From: Nocardia xishanensis NBRC 101358
Lineage (GTDB): Bacteria; Actinomycetota; Actinomycetes; Mycobacteriales; Mycobacteriaceae
DNA: 64,000 nucleotides
Reading direction: 5' to 3'
NCBI RefSeq assembly: GCF_001613365.1
Contig: NZ_BDCF01000002.1
Coordinates: forward strand, 124,001-188,000
The translations under genes and the position numbers were made by a program. Shown here piece by piece: positions 37,437 through 46,565 of the stretch. Under the pieces are notes generated by a model, which made no database searches, was not told the DNA's origin, and was given only the letters and a program-made list of their open reading frames with translations. Positions within the stretch are counted from its first letter, which is position 1. The number at the start of each line of letters is the position of its first letter.

Positions 37437-39644
37437 TCATGCGGTGGGGACGGATTCGGCCATGGTGGGGGCGGACGAGGGTTCGAGTGGTGCGGGTGTG
37501 ACGCGGACCCAGGTGTTGTTGACCGCCGCGGCGCCGGAGAACGGGTCGATCGTCGCGGGGTCGTGCAGCAGGTTGACATTCGCGCCGGGCAGCGACGCGG
37601 CCACCGTCCAGCCGACGCCGGGCTCGCGGTGTCCCCATCCGTGCGGGATCGCCACGACGCCGCGCCGGATTTCGTCGCTCACTTCCAGCGCCACGGTGAT
37701 CGAACCGGTCGCCGAGGTGACCGTCACCGGAGCGCCGTCGACCAGTCCGCGCTCGGCGGCGTCGTCGGGGTGCATGAGGGCCGTGCAGCGGTCCTTGCCT
37801 TTCACCATCGACGGCACATTGTGCAACCAGGAGTTGTTGCTGCGCAGGTGCCTTCGCCCGATCAACTTCAGGTCGAAACCCTCCGACGGCGCGGTCGTCG
37901 ACCGGCCGCGCTCCGCGTCCTGGACCAGTTCGCGGGCCGCGGCCAGGAAGTCCGGCGGAGCCAACCGCACCTTCTTGTCCCACGTCCCGATCAGCGCCGG
38001 CAACCGCGGACGCAACGGACCCAGATCGACGCCACCCGCCGACTCGCGCACCTTCGCCACGGTCAGCCCGCTCCGCCCCTTGCGCAGCACGCCGTAGGGG
38101 CCCGCCGCCATCGCCGCCGACGCCAGCCGCACCGGGCTCAACCGCCGGAACAGCGCGTTCGCCACGCGGCCGGTGACTCCGCGCGCGGGCAACGGCAACA
38201 CCTCGGTCACCAGCCGTGCCAGAATCTGCCAATCCTCCAGCCCGTCGGCGGGCGGCTCGAACACTCGCGCGTCGTAGCGCACGTTGTTGCGCACACTGAA
38301 AACCGGGAACAGGATATTCAGGTCCTCCCGTTCCAGCGGTGACACCGGCGGCAGGATGATGTCGGCGTGCCGGGTGGTCTCGGTGACGTACATGTCGACG
38401 GCCACATAGAAATCCAGCGTTTCCAGCGCCGCGCCCAATCGACCGCGCTGCGGTGTCGACAGCACCGGATTGCCCGCGTAGGTGATCATCGCCCGGATCC
38501 GTCCGGGTCCGTCGGTCATGATCTCCTCCGCCAGCGCGGCTACCGGCAATTCGGAGCGGAACGACTTGTAGGTGCCGGAGCTGTCGGTCCACGCCCCGTA
38601 TCCCATCGGCAGATACTTCGCATACCGGGCCGCGTCGATCGGCGGGGTCGCGAACATCTGGCCACCAGGCCGATCCAGGTTCCCGGTGACGGCGTTGATC
38701 GTGTTCACCAGCCAATGGGTCAGCGTGCCCGTCACCTGCTGGCACACCCCGATCCTGGCGTAGAGCACCGCCGACGGCGCCGCGGCATGTTCGCGCGCCA
38801 GCCTGCGGATCGTCTCGGCATCCACCCCCGCGTGCGGCGCCATGGCCTCGGGCGTCACCCCCTCCACCAGCGCCCGCAACTCCGGCCACCCCGAGCACTG
38901 GGTGTGGATCGAATGCCGGTCGCACAGATTCTCGGTCACCAGCACGTGCAGCATGCCCAGCAGCAGATACACGTCCCCACCCGGCGCCACCGCCACGTGC
39001 TCGTCGGCCAGGCGTGCGGTCTCGGTGCGGCGCGGGTCGATCACCACGACCGTGCCGCCGCGTTTGCGCACCTCCTTGATGCGCAGTTTCGCTCCCGGCA
39101 TCGTGGTGATCGACCCGTTCGACACCGCGGGATTCGCGCCGAGGATCACCAGCCGATCGGTCCGGTCGATATCGGTCACCGGCATGAGGACGTTCGACCC
39201 GAACATCCGCCACGCCGCGAATTCCTGCGGGAACTGATCGATCGAGGACGCGGTGTAGAAGTTGCGGGTCAGCAGCGCCGCGCGCAGCAGCCCGCCGTAG
39301 AGCACCGCGGAGCTGTGCGCAGCCGGATTACCGAGGTACATCCCGATCGCGCTCGACCCGTGCTCGGCGCGCACCGCCCGCAGCCGCCGCCCGATCTCGG
39401 TGAACGCCTCGTCCCAGCCGATCGGCTCGAACGTCTCGCCCACCCGCCGCACCGGGGTCCGCAACCGGTCCGGGTCGTGGTGCAATCCGCCCATCGCCGT
39501 CGCCTTCGGGCAGATATACCCTTTCGACAGCACGTCTTCCGGATTGCCTTCGATCCGGGTGACCTGCTTGTCCTCGACGGTCACCAGAATCCCGCAGTGG
39601 GCCTCGCACAGCGTGCACTGCCGGGCGATTGTGGTAGCGCTCAT
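37437..39644 (-). CDS. Molybdopterin-dependent oxidoreductase (formate dehydrogenase/nitrate reductase-like)
   Basis: This 735-residue protein has the N-terminal 4Fe-4S motif CTLCEAHC with a fourth cysteine in GYICPKA, the Mo-cofactor domains (LGANPAVSNGS, VVVIDPRRTETA, ITYAGNPVLS, HADIILPPVSPLE) and a C-terminal MGD-binding domain (SNNSWLHN, HGWGHREPGVGW). It probably works as a soluble single-chain oxidoreductase, since no partner subunits are adjacent. The substrate (formate, polysulfide or nitrate-like) cannot be assigned. The start is ATG 39644. Confidence 0.9.
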   Translation of the reverse strand: MSATTIARQCTLCEAHCGILVTVEDKQVTRIEGNPEDVLSKGYICPKATAMGGLHHDPDRLRTPVRRVGETFEPIGWDEAFTEIGRRLRAVRAEHGSSAIGMYLGNPAAHSSAVLYGGLLRAALLTRNFYTASSIDQFPQEFAAWRMFGSNVLMPVTDIDRTDRLVILGANPAVSNGSITTMPGAKLRIKEVRKRGGTVVVIDPRRTETARLADEHVAVAPGGDVYLLLGMLHVLVTENLCDRHSIHTQCSGWPELRALVEGVTPEAMAPHAGVDAETIRRLAREHAAAPSAVLYARIGVCQQVTGTLTHWLVNTINAVTGNLDRPGGQMFATPPIDAARYAKYLPMGYGAWTDSSGTYKSFRSELPVAALAEEIMTDGPGRIRAMITYAGNPVLSTPQRGRLGAALETLDFYVAVDMYVTETTRHADIILPPVSPLEREDLNILFPVFSVRNNVRYDARVFEPPADGLEDWQILARLVTEVLPLPARGVTGRVANALFRRLSPVRLASAAMAAGPYGVLRKGRSGLTVAKVRESAGGVDLGPLRPRLPALIGTWDKKVRLAPPDFLAAARELVQDAERGRSTTAPSEGFDLKLIGRRHLRSNNSWLHNVPSMVKGKDRCTALMHPDDAAERGLVDGAPVTVTSATGSITVALEVSDEIRRGVVAIPHGWGHREPGVGWTVAASLPGANVNLLHDPATIDPFSGAAAVNNTWVRVTPAPLEPSSAPTMAESVPTA

Positions 39645-39803
39645 GGGTTTTGGACACCTTCCGCCGGTCGCTGGCCCCAGGCTACCGCGCGCGCCCGCCG
39701 CCGTAGATCCTCTTACGGTCGGAAATTTTCGGGCGACGGGCGAGCGGCCGGGGAACTCTCGCCGCCGAAGATCCCTGCCCGACAACGGACTTGCGCACGA
39801 ATC

Positions 39804-39833
39804 GGGACCTGGCCGTCGAAGAAGCCAGGTCCC
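39804..39833 (-). terminator. Stem-loop downstream of secreted-peptide gene
   Basis: GGGACCTGGC (39804-39813) and GCCAGGTCCC (39824-39833) form a perfect 10-bp stem, 14 bp beyond the stop codon of the 58-residue peptide gene on the minus strand. Confidence 0.7.
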
Positions 39834-39847
39834 GGGGGTTCGGGGTC

Positions 39848-40024
39848 TCAGATGCAGAAGCTGACGGACACCGACCCGAGCGGAATGTTCAGGCAGATCG
39901 CCACCGGCCCGAGCGCGGGGGTCGTCTCGGGCGCCGGCGCGGCCGACGCGGTGGGAGCGGCGAAGGTACAGACGGACAGGGGGATCACAATGGCGGCGAG
40001 CGCCGCCGCAGCCTTGGCGAGCAT
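39848..40024 (-). CDS. Small secreted peptide with C-terminal two-cysteine motif (58 aa)
   Basis: I translated this short gene directly. It encodes a signal peptide (MLAKAAAALAAIVIP through PTASA, cleavage after ASA), a short Pro/Thr linker and the C-terminus VAICLNIPLGSVSVSFCI. The mature peptide is about 30 residues with two cysteines. AGGA lies about eight bases before the ATG, and a stem-loop follows. The C-terminus closely resembles that of the 80-residue protein at 58144-58386. Function unknown. Confidence 0.7.
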   Translation of the reverse strand: MLAKAAAALAAIVIPLSVCTFAAPTASAAPAPETTPALGPVAICLNIPLGSVSVSFCI

Positions 40025-40319
40025 TTCGATGTTCCTTTGCTGAGAGACAACTACACAATCCGACCCTCCTTAGATCGTGCGCCGCTACGGTGGCAGGAAC
40101 AAGGCTTGGACGGCACATCGCAAGGTCATCGGCGGGAATTGTCCGAAAAAGATACCGACGGTTCCGTATGAAACCATTAATCGGATCTCCCACCTTGTCG
40201 TGGGGGCCATTTCGGACCAGAAGCATCGAAATGTCGCACGGCGCCCCGGTGGGAACGCCGAATCGCCTCGCACATCGGGAGCTCGCACCCGTTTCAGCGC
40301 GGAAACACCTTGCGCCGAC

Positions 40320-40754
40320 TCACTCGCCTCGCGCTCCACCCGGCGGTGGGCCGATCGGCTCGAGCACTCGCTCGACCAACGCGGTGTTGCAGTACTCGAC
40401 GACCTCGGCCAATCGCCCTTCGGCGACCCGGAAGACCATGCAATACGTCTGCTCGTATGCCTCGCCCCGCACGGTGACACCGTGGCCGCGCGCCTGCACC
40501 ACGACCCGATCACCGTCGCCCAGAACGCTGTCCGCCACCAGGCGATAGCTCTCGAACTGTGCCATCAGCGGTCCCAGCAGTTGTTGCAGGACAACGGATT
40601 TCGGAGCCCACGTGCCCGCCCAGGACCAGTCGCCCGGAAAGATCCACGCGAAGTCCTCGGCCATGGCCGCACCCAGCGCGCGCATATCGCCGCCGGCCAT
40701 TCGATCGAACACCGCACGCACGAGTTCCGTGTTCGGGTTCTTGGTGTCGGACAT
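40320..40754 (-). CDS. SnoaL-like / NTF2-fold protein (paralogue of 10395-10808)
   Basis: This 144-residue NTF2-like protein shares most of its sequence with the one at 10.4 kb: RAVFDRMAGGD, EDFAWIFPGDWSW, APKSVVLQQLLGPLM, EQTYCMVFRVAEGRL and TALVERVLEP. Here no LysR gene is adjacent. ATG 40754 is chosen, with ATG 40760 two codons upstream possible. Its enzymatic role is unknown. Confidence 0.8.
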   Translation of the reverse strand: MSDTKNPNTELVRAVFDRMAGGDMRALGAAMAEDFAWIFPGDWSWAGTWAPKSVVLQQLLGPLMAQFESYRLVADSVLGDGDRVVVQARGHGVTVRGEAYEQTYCMVFRVAEGRLAEVVEYCNTALVERVLEPIGPPPGGARGE

Positions 40755-41241
40755 GATCATGACCACATTGTGCCGAATGAACAGTAGGTGAATAAATCCG
40801 ATAGCGGCTCTCGGACAAGCACTTTTCAGCTGGAACAACGGCGCCGACCGGCGTCTGCGCTGTCGCCCGGCCTGGTACGTTGCACTGCGCGCGTAGTTCG
40901 TGATGGGTATGATACCGCGTCGTGATCGAAACATGTTTTGGTCAAACACCTTTCGGACTCGACGCTTCCCTCCCGTGTCCGCACTGGACGGAACTCGGAG
41001 CAGCCGGCCTACATAGCGGCTAAGACTCTTCACACTGCACGACCGGGCCATTCGGGGTTGCGGCACGCCGTTACCCCGGCTTCATCGGCCCGCGCTCGGC
41101 CGTGCCGCCACTTCGCTTGCTGTGCTGCGAAAATGTCATGTCGCACAGCATCTTTCATCGCTACATGCAAAATTAAGGGGGCTTTACCATGACTGTGCCA
41201 CAGGTGAATTCGAGACCACGTCGGAGCGCTCGTTCCTCCGC
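40755..41241. other. Long upstream region of the P450 cluster
   Basis: This stretch of nearly 500 bp separates the divergent SnoaL and P450 genes. It contains the 10-bp palindrome AAACATGTTT (40929-40938) and a short palindrome GGTATGATACC near 40903. An ATG at 41189 opens a 23-codon frame that ends inside the P450 gene in another phase; see the P450 entry. I see no other gene. Confidence 0.45.
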
Positions 41242-42423
41242 ATGGGCCGTTGGCGAATGAGACTGGATACGAAGGAGTTCGCCACTGACCCACACCGCGC
41301 CTATACCGACCTGCGGGACACGCACGGCCCGCTGGCTCCCGTGGAGCTGGCCGACGGAGTGCCCGCGACCTTGGTGCTCGGCTACCGTGAGGCGCTGCAA
41401 ATCCTCAGTGACCCAGCGCGTTTCCCCACCGATCCCAGCGACCGGCCGAAGCACGCGGGATGCCCGGCGCTGCCGCTGTCGCAATGGCGGCCCAGTGCGG
41501 CAAGGGGAGAGGACCACAACCGCCACCGGCAGGCCTACAACGACTGCCTGGCTCGAGTCGATCTGCACGCGCTACGCAACGACGTCATCGCCACCGCGAT
41601 ACCGCTGATCAACTCGTTCTGCGGCGCCGGCTCCGCCGACCTGCTCAACGAGTACGCGGTCCCGTTGACGGTCCGCGTCGTCAACAGCCTGCTGGGTTTC
41701 CCGCCGGAGGCGGACGAAGCCGCGTTCGCCGCGTTGACGCACATGCGTGACGCCCCCGATGCGGCGGCGGCCGAGGTCGGTTCCGAGAAGCTGGCCGCGG
41801 TCATCCGTGCGGTGCTCGCGGACAAACGAGCCAGGCCGGGAACGGATGTGATGTCGTCGCTGATCACCCACCCGAGCCGGTTCACCGACGCGGAGATCGC
41901 TCAGATCGTCGGAATGTTGTACGAGGGCGGCACCGAGCCGACCTGGAATTTGATCGCCAACACGTTGCTGGAAATGACCAACGATGTGTCCTTCCGCGAT
42001 GTCCTGCTCGGTGGGTCCCTCTCGACCAGAGACGCGATCGACGACGTGCTGTTCGGCGACCCGCCGGTACCCAACGGCTGCGTCAGCTACCCGCGGCAGC
42101 CGCAGATCATCGGCGCCACGATGCTTCCGCCGAATCAGCCGGTGATCACCAGCATGGCCGCATCCAACAACGATCCCACCACCAGCGCCGGTGATCGCAC
42201 CGGCAACCGATCGCATCTGGCGTGGGGGGCGGGTCCGCACGTCTGCCCGGACAAGGCGCAGTCGGTGGCGATGGTCATCGCCACCGACGCCGTCGAGCAA
42301 CTACTCGATGTCCTACCGGAGATCGAGCTGGCCGAGCAGCCGCAGTGGCAGCGCGGCGCTTTTCATCGCGCGTTGACAGCTCTACCGGTGACCTTCCCCC
42401 GAACCCCACCACTGCCCCTGTAA
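41242..42423 (+). CDS. CYP157-like cytochrome P450 lacking ExxR
   Basis: This 393-residue P450 has an I-helix EGGTEPTWN and a heme loop LAWGAGPHVCPDKAQ with the cysteine ligand, ending with WQRGAFHRALTALPV. The K-helix ExxR, nearly universal in P450s, is replaced by DDVLFGDPP, with no arginine. This matches the CYP157 type of actinomycetes. The start is uncertain: ATG 41242 is in frame, while ATG 41189 in another phase would give the length of the neighbouring paralogue if one base were missing. It precedes its paralogue by 11 bp. Confidence 0.85.
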   Translation: MGRWRMRLDTKEFATDPHRAYTDLRDTHGPLAPVELADGVPATLVLGYREALQILSDPARFPTDPSDRPKHAGCPALPLSQWRPSAARGEDHNRHRQAYNDCLARVDLHALRNDVIATAIPLINSFCGAGSADLLNEYAVPLTVRVVNSLLGFPPEADEAAFAALTHMRDAPDAAAAEVGSEKLAAVIRAVLADKRARPGTDVMSSLITHPSRFTDAEIAQIVGMLYEGGTEPTWNLIANTLLEMTNDVSFRDVLLGGSLSTRDAIDDVLFGDPPVPNGCVSYPRQPQIIGATMLPPNQPVITSMAASNNDPTTSAGDRTGNRSHLAWGAGPHVCPDKAQSVAMVIATDAVEQLLDVLPEIELAEQPQWQRGAFHRALTALPVTFPRTPPLPL

Positions 42424-42434
42424 GGAGAACCCCC

Positions 42435-43691
42435 GTGCACCCGCAGCAGGCACCCCTTCGTGAGAGCGACGAAACACGTCCCATCGAAAGGATCGGCCCT
42501 CGGATTCCCCTCTACAGCCCCGAATTCGCCCACGATCCGCACACGGTCTACGAAGCGATGCGGCGCGACTACGGACCGCTGGTACCCGTCGAAATCCACC
42601 CCGGTATTCCGGCGACCCTGGTCATCGGCTACTCGACCGCGGTGCGAATTCTCGGTGACGAACCGCATTTCCCGGCCGACCCGCGCAACTGGCAGAAGAC
42701 CATCGACCCGCAATCGCCGATCCTGCCGATGGTGGAGTGGCGGCCCAACGCCCTGCGCTCCACCGGTGAGGTCCGCGTCCGCTACCGCACGGCGACCAAC
42801 GACGCCTTGGCCGGTGTGGACCTGCACTCGCTGCACGCCGTCGTGGAGCGCACCGCGATTCCGCTGATCAACTCGTTCTGCCGTGCGGGCGAGGCCGAAC
42901 TCATCGGCCAGTACGTGCAGCCGCTGGTGTTCTCGGTGCTCAACCACATCCTCGGCTGCCCGCCCGAGATCGGCGCACGGGTTGCCGAGGCGTCGGCGGC
43001 CATGTTCGAGGGTGTCGACACCGCCACCGTCAACACGATGCTCGACAACGCGTTGCTCGAGCTCATCGAACGCAAACGAACCAACCCCGGCAACGACGTC
43101 GCCACCCGGCTGGTGCAGCACCCGGCCGAACTGGACGACGTCGAACTCATCAACGCGCTCGTCACCTGCTACGCCGCGGGCATCGAGCCGCAACAGAATC
43201 TGATCGCCAACACCTTGCGGCTGATGCTGACAGACGAACGGTGGCACGCGCACAACCTCGCCACCGCCCCGCTGCCGCGCCCCGCGTTGGAGGAGATCCT
43301 GGCGACCGATCCTCCGCTGGCCAACTACTGCATCACTTACCCACCCCACCCGATCGTGATCGACAACGCCACACTGCCCGCCAACGAGCCGGTCGTCATC
43401 AGCATGGCGGCGTGCAGCAACGACCCCGCCATGAACAACGGCCGCTATTCCGGACACGGCGCGGCGTGGAGTCTCGGCTGGGGCGCGGGTCCGCACCAGT
43501 GCCCGCAGCAGGCGCAGGCGTCCGCGTTCCAGATCTCCCAGGACGCCATCGAGCAGCTGATGGACGTACTGCCGGAAATGCGCCTGGCGATCCCGGCGCA
43601 GGACCTGGAGTGGCGCCCCGGGCCGTTCCACCGTGCGCTGGCCGCGCTGCCCGTCGTCTTCCCGAAAACCCCTCCACTGAATATCGGGTGA
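42435..43691 (+). CDS. CYP157-like cytochrome P450 lacking ExxR (tandem paralogue)
   Basis: This 418-residue P450 is similar throughout to its upstream neighbour (LINSFC.AG, NLIANTL, NDP, WGAGPH.CP). The ExxR position reads LEEILATDPP, again without arginine, and the I-helix reads AAGIEPQQN, so the usual oxygen-activating threonine is missing too. The heme loop SLGWGAGPHQCPQQAQ keeps the cysteine. The GTG start has AAGGAG seven bases upstream. The two genes form an operon ended by a stem-loop at 43723. Confidence 0.88.
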   Translation: MHPQQAPLRESDETRPIERIGPRIPLYSPEFAHDPHTVYEAMRRDYGPLVPVEIHPGIPATLVIGYSTAVRILGDEPHFPADPRNWQKTIDPQSPILPMVEWRPNALRSTGEVRVRYRTATNDALAGVDLHSLHAVVERTAIPLINSFCRAGEAELIGQYVQPLVFSVLNHILGCPPEIGARVAEASAAMFEGVDTATVNTMLDNALLELIERKRTNPGNDVATRLVQHPAELDDVELINALVTCYAAGIEPQQNLIANTLRLMLTDERWHAHNLATAPLPRPALEEILATDPPLANYCITYPPHPIVIDNATLPANEPVVISMAACSNDPAMNNGRYSGHGAAWSLGWGAGPHQCPQQAQASAFQISQDAIEQLMDVLPEMRLAIPAQDLEWRPGPFHRALAALPVVFPKTPPLNIG

Positions 43692-43722
43692 CGCGCATGA
43701 ACCGAGTCTGATCACGTGACAT

Positions 43723-43751
43723 CCCGGTCGAGGGTGAGCCCCTCGACCGGG
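43723..43751 (+). terminator. Stem-loop after the P450 pair
   Basis: CCCGGTCGAGGG (43723-43734) pairs perfectly with CCCTCGACCGGG (43740-43751), giving a 12-bp stem 32 bp beyond the second P450 gene. It separates the P450 pair from the acyl-CoA-oxidase-like gene, fully or in part. Confidence 0.75.
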
Positions 43752-43840
43752 CAAGGAGTTTCCGCAGGAATTCCGCCCGCACATCCGCGACCGATCTCCT
43801 GGGCGACCCGCGGGCGGTCGGCAATATCAGGGTGAGTGCA

Positions 43841-45748
43841 ATGACAAGAGCAGATATTCCCGTCGACCTATTCTCCGAATCCGAACGACCACAACACGAT
43901 TCGAACTCAATCGTGCACGCGCTACGGAAGGTGATCTTCGGTGCCCACACCGACCTACACATCCGCGTGCGTGACATCGTCACCGAACTCGGCGACGTTC
44001 CCCGGTCCGGCCTGACCTACACCGAGGAAACCCAGGCTGCACCGCACTTGCTGCGCAGGGCCATCGCGGCGCTGGGCCGCCCAGGCAGGGAGATCGCCAC
44101 CGACACCCATTTACGCGGGGCGTTGTGCGACTGGGCGCAGGTCAGCGCGCCCCGTCTGCTGCTCGTGCTGACCGGCCACTTCGACCTCGCCATCGGCGCG
44201 ATCCTCGCGCACGGCAACGGCTCCGGCTACCAGCAGGAATGCTTGGCCGAACTGGACAGCGGCGCGGCGCTCGGAGTGCTGGCGTTGACCGAACTGGGCG
44301 GCACGAACGGCGCCGACCAACAGACCCTCGCCGAATGGGATCCGGTTTCCGGCGGATTCTGGCTGACCACACCGTCACCGGAAGCCGTCAAGTTCATGCC
44401 GAATGTCGCGAGCGAGGGCGTCCCGAAGATCGTCGTGGTGACCGCGCGGCTGATGGTCGCAGGCCAGGATGAGGGAGTCCTGCCGTTCCTGCTGCGGCTG
44501 CGCACGTCGACCGGGCTCGCCAGGGGCGTGGAGGTGGCGCCGATGCACAAGGTGTCCGCGCCGATGGACCACGCGATGATCAAGTTCGATCGGGTGTGGC
44601 TGCCACGTGAGGCGCTGCTCGGCGGTAACTGGGCACGCTTCGGCGAGGACGGCCGGTTCATGTGCGCGCTGCCGCGGCGCCAGCGTTTCCATCATGCGAT
44701 CGCGGTTCTCGACAACGGCAGGCTGGATCTGGCGACCGCAGCCATCGCCAGCGCACGCGCGGCCTTGGCGGGGCTGGTGAACTACAGCCGCCAGCGACGC
44801 CCAGGATCCAACGACCTCGCGGCGGGCCAGTCCCGCAAGGCCATGGCCGACCGCGACCAAGTGCGGTTGGATTTCGTGTCGGCGCTGGCCGCGGTATACG
44901 CGACGAGCGCACTGGGCCAACAGATTCGAGACATGCGCGCGGCCGCCGCGACCACCGATGCCGAGCAGCGGCTCTGGTCGGCGCTGGCCAAGCCGCTGCT
45001 GTCCGGCACCGCCGCCGACGTGCTCGCCATGTGCCGTCAGCGCGCCGCGGCACAGGGGGCGCTGCGCCTCAACCACCTGGTGGACTGGATCGGCAATCTG
45101 GAGGCGATCATCACCGCCGAAGGCGAGAACCAGATCATGCTGGTCTTCGCCGGGCTCGCCGGTGGGCTCACCGACCTGCGACTACCTGGCACGCCGGCGC
45201 GGCGACCGTGGTTCCTGGACATGCTCGCCGCCCGCGAACACACCCTCGCCGTCGCACTGCGCAACGGCGACTACCAGTCCACCGGCGTCGTTCTCGGCCG
45301 AGATTCGGCCGCGATCGAGCTGGCCACGGCCACCGAGGAGCGGCTCGCGACGACAGCGCTGGTCATCGCCGCCTCCCGAACCGATGACCCCGACGCTCGA
45401 CGACTGATCGAAACGACCGCCGCCGCCTACGCCCTCGGCCGCATCAACGCCCACGGCGCCTGGTACACCGCCCACCAGACGTTGTCGCCGCTCCGCGCCA
45501 ACGAGATCGCCGCACAGCTGCGCCACCATTACGCCGTCCTGGCCGACGAGCTGCCGATCATGGTGCAAGCCTTCGATATTCCCGCTCTCCCCGGTCCCAT
45601 ATTCGCATCGGACAACAGTGCTGACACCACCACAGACATCGGCAGACCGGCCGCCTACATCTCCCGATGGATGGAATACGCGGGCTGGCGAGGCCCTTGG
45701 TCACAGCCCGTCGACAACCGGCCAGGACCGGCCTGGTCTCTGACCTGA
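43841..45748 (+). CDS. Acyl-CoA oxidase/dehydrogenase-like flavoprotein
   Basis: This 635-residue protein has the acyl-CoA oxidase layout: an N-terminal helical domain with LTGHFDLAIGAILAHG, the flavin-binding LALTELGGTNGADQQT, FWLTTPSPEAVKFMPNV, and two C-terminal helical domains. It would desaturate an acyl-CoA using FAD. A catalytic glutamate may lie in ITAEGENQIM. ATG 43841 has GGTGAG four bases upstream; GTG 43832 is possible. It lies in line with the P450s and the desaturase, which suggests a shared acyl substrate. Confidence 0.82.
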   Translation: MTRADIPVDLFSESERPQHDSNSIVHALRKVIFGAHTDLHIRVRDIVTELGDVPRSGLTYTEETQAAPHLLRRAIAALGRPGREIATDTHLRGALCDWAQVSAPRLLLVLTGHFDLAIGAILAHGNGSGYQQECLAELDSGAALGVLALTELGGTNGADQQTLAEWDPVSGGFWLTTPSPEAVKFMPNVASEGVPKIVVVTARLMVAGQDEGVLPFLLRLRTSTGLARGVEVAPMHKVSAPMDHAMIKFDRVWLPREALLGGNWARFGEDGRFMCALPRRQRFHHAIAVLDNGRLDLATAAIASARAALAGLVNYSRQRRPGSNDLAAGQSRKAMADRDQVRLDFVSALAAVYATSALGQQIRDMRAAAATTDAEQRLWSALAKPLLSGTAADVLAMCRQRAAAQGALRLNHLVDWIGNLEAIITAEGENQIMLVFAGLAGGLTDLRLPGTPARRPWFLDMLAAREHTLAVALRNGDYQSTGVVLGRDSAAIELATATEERLATTALVIAASRTDDPDARRLIETTAAAYALGRINAHGAWYTAHQTLSPLRANEIAAQLRHHYAVLADELPIMVQAFDIPALPGPIFASDNSADTTTDIGRPAAYISRWMEYAGWRGPWSQPVDNRPGPAWSLT

Positions 45749-45965
45749 TGTGCTCGGTGGGTGGGCACCACCGCGATCAGTGCGGAGAGTAGCTCAGCTC
45801 GATCGCGGCCGCCGGATCGGTCAGCGCCGCGAGCACCCACCGAAGATTTCCGAGGAGCCGATGACCGTACCTATGGTGCGCGCCGGTCGGCAACCGTAGG
45901 AACCCGAGCCGGACGCCGCAGCGGGTTCGTCGCGGACGAACTGTCCGTCGAGCACGGCTCGAGCT

Positions 45966-46556
45966 GTGTCGCAATCCATTACGCCTGTCCAGATCCTGCC
46001 GCGCACAGGTCCTCGGTCCCCGCTCGCGATGACCTTCGGCCCTGGGTTCGCGGGCGGCTCGCTGGTGGCATGGGGGCGGCGCATTGCCGGAGCGAGGAGG
46101 CAGGGTTCGGTGGGTTCGGACATAGCGATCGGCGGGATCGGTGACGCGGTGCAGACGGTGCGGCCGGTTGTTCGCCGCGAACACCGTGTGCTGCCGGTGA
46201 TCTCGGTCGCCCAAGCCGCGGCCGAAATGGCGGCCCGCGGCGGGGAGGCGTTGCTGTTCACCGACATCGAGTCCGGTATGGACGCGGTGCTGTATCGGGG
46301 CGGACCCTACGGCGTGCGGTTGGCGCGCCAGCACCGCCGAGGCTTGCCCAGCGACACGCAGGCGCCCGCGCTGACCGTCGACGCGCGCCCGACACCGTAT
46401 CTCGAGGAATCCGAGGCGGTGGAGCGGCTGTGCCGGTTCGGCTTGCCGTTCGTGTTCTTCAACGACCCGCGCGACGGGCGGGGCAGATTGCTCTCTCGCG
46501 GCAACGACGGCGAACTGACCGTCGTTGCGCCGCGACCCACCGAAACGGAAAGGTGA
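45966..46556 (+). CDS. rafH: RafH (Rv0079)-like dormancy ribosome factor, C-terminal part in frame
   Basis: The in-frame 196-codon segment contains two S30AE-C-like repeats, ALLFTDIESGMDAVLYRGG and PFVFFNDPRDGRGRLLSRG, plus GVRLARQH and DARPTPYLEESEAVERL. These strongly resemble the C-terminal half of mycobacterial Rv0079 (RafH/DATIN), which binds ribosomes in hypoxia. The N-terminal S30AE half is not in this frame; a frame from 45761 to 46144 has a matching stretch with DDLRPWVRG near 46028. A frameshift at about 46070-46145 is likely. The desaturase gene follows after 9 bp. Confidence 0.7.
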   Translation: MSQSITPVQILPRTGPRSPLAMTFGPGFAGGSLVAWGRRIAGARRQGSVGSDIAIGGIGDAVQTVRPVVRREHRVLPVISVAQAAAEMAARGGEALLFTDIESGMDAVLYRGGPYGVRLARQHRRGLPSDTQAPALTVDARPTPYLEESEAVERLCRFGLPFVFFNDPRDGRGRLLSRGNDGELTVVAPRPTETER

Positions 46557-46565
46557 ACCACGACT

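Noticed and set aside
38367..40043. Plus-strand open frame opposite the molybdopterin oxidoreductase
   Set aside because: The minus strand has clear Fe-S and Mo-cofactor motifs; the plus-strand product is low-complexity His/Arg-rich.
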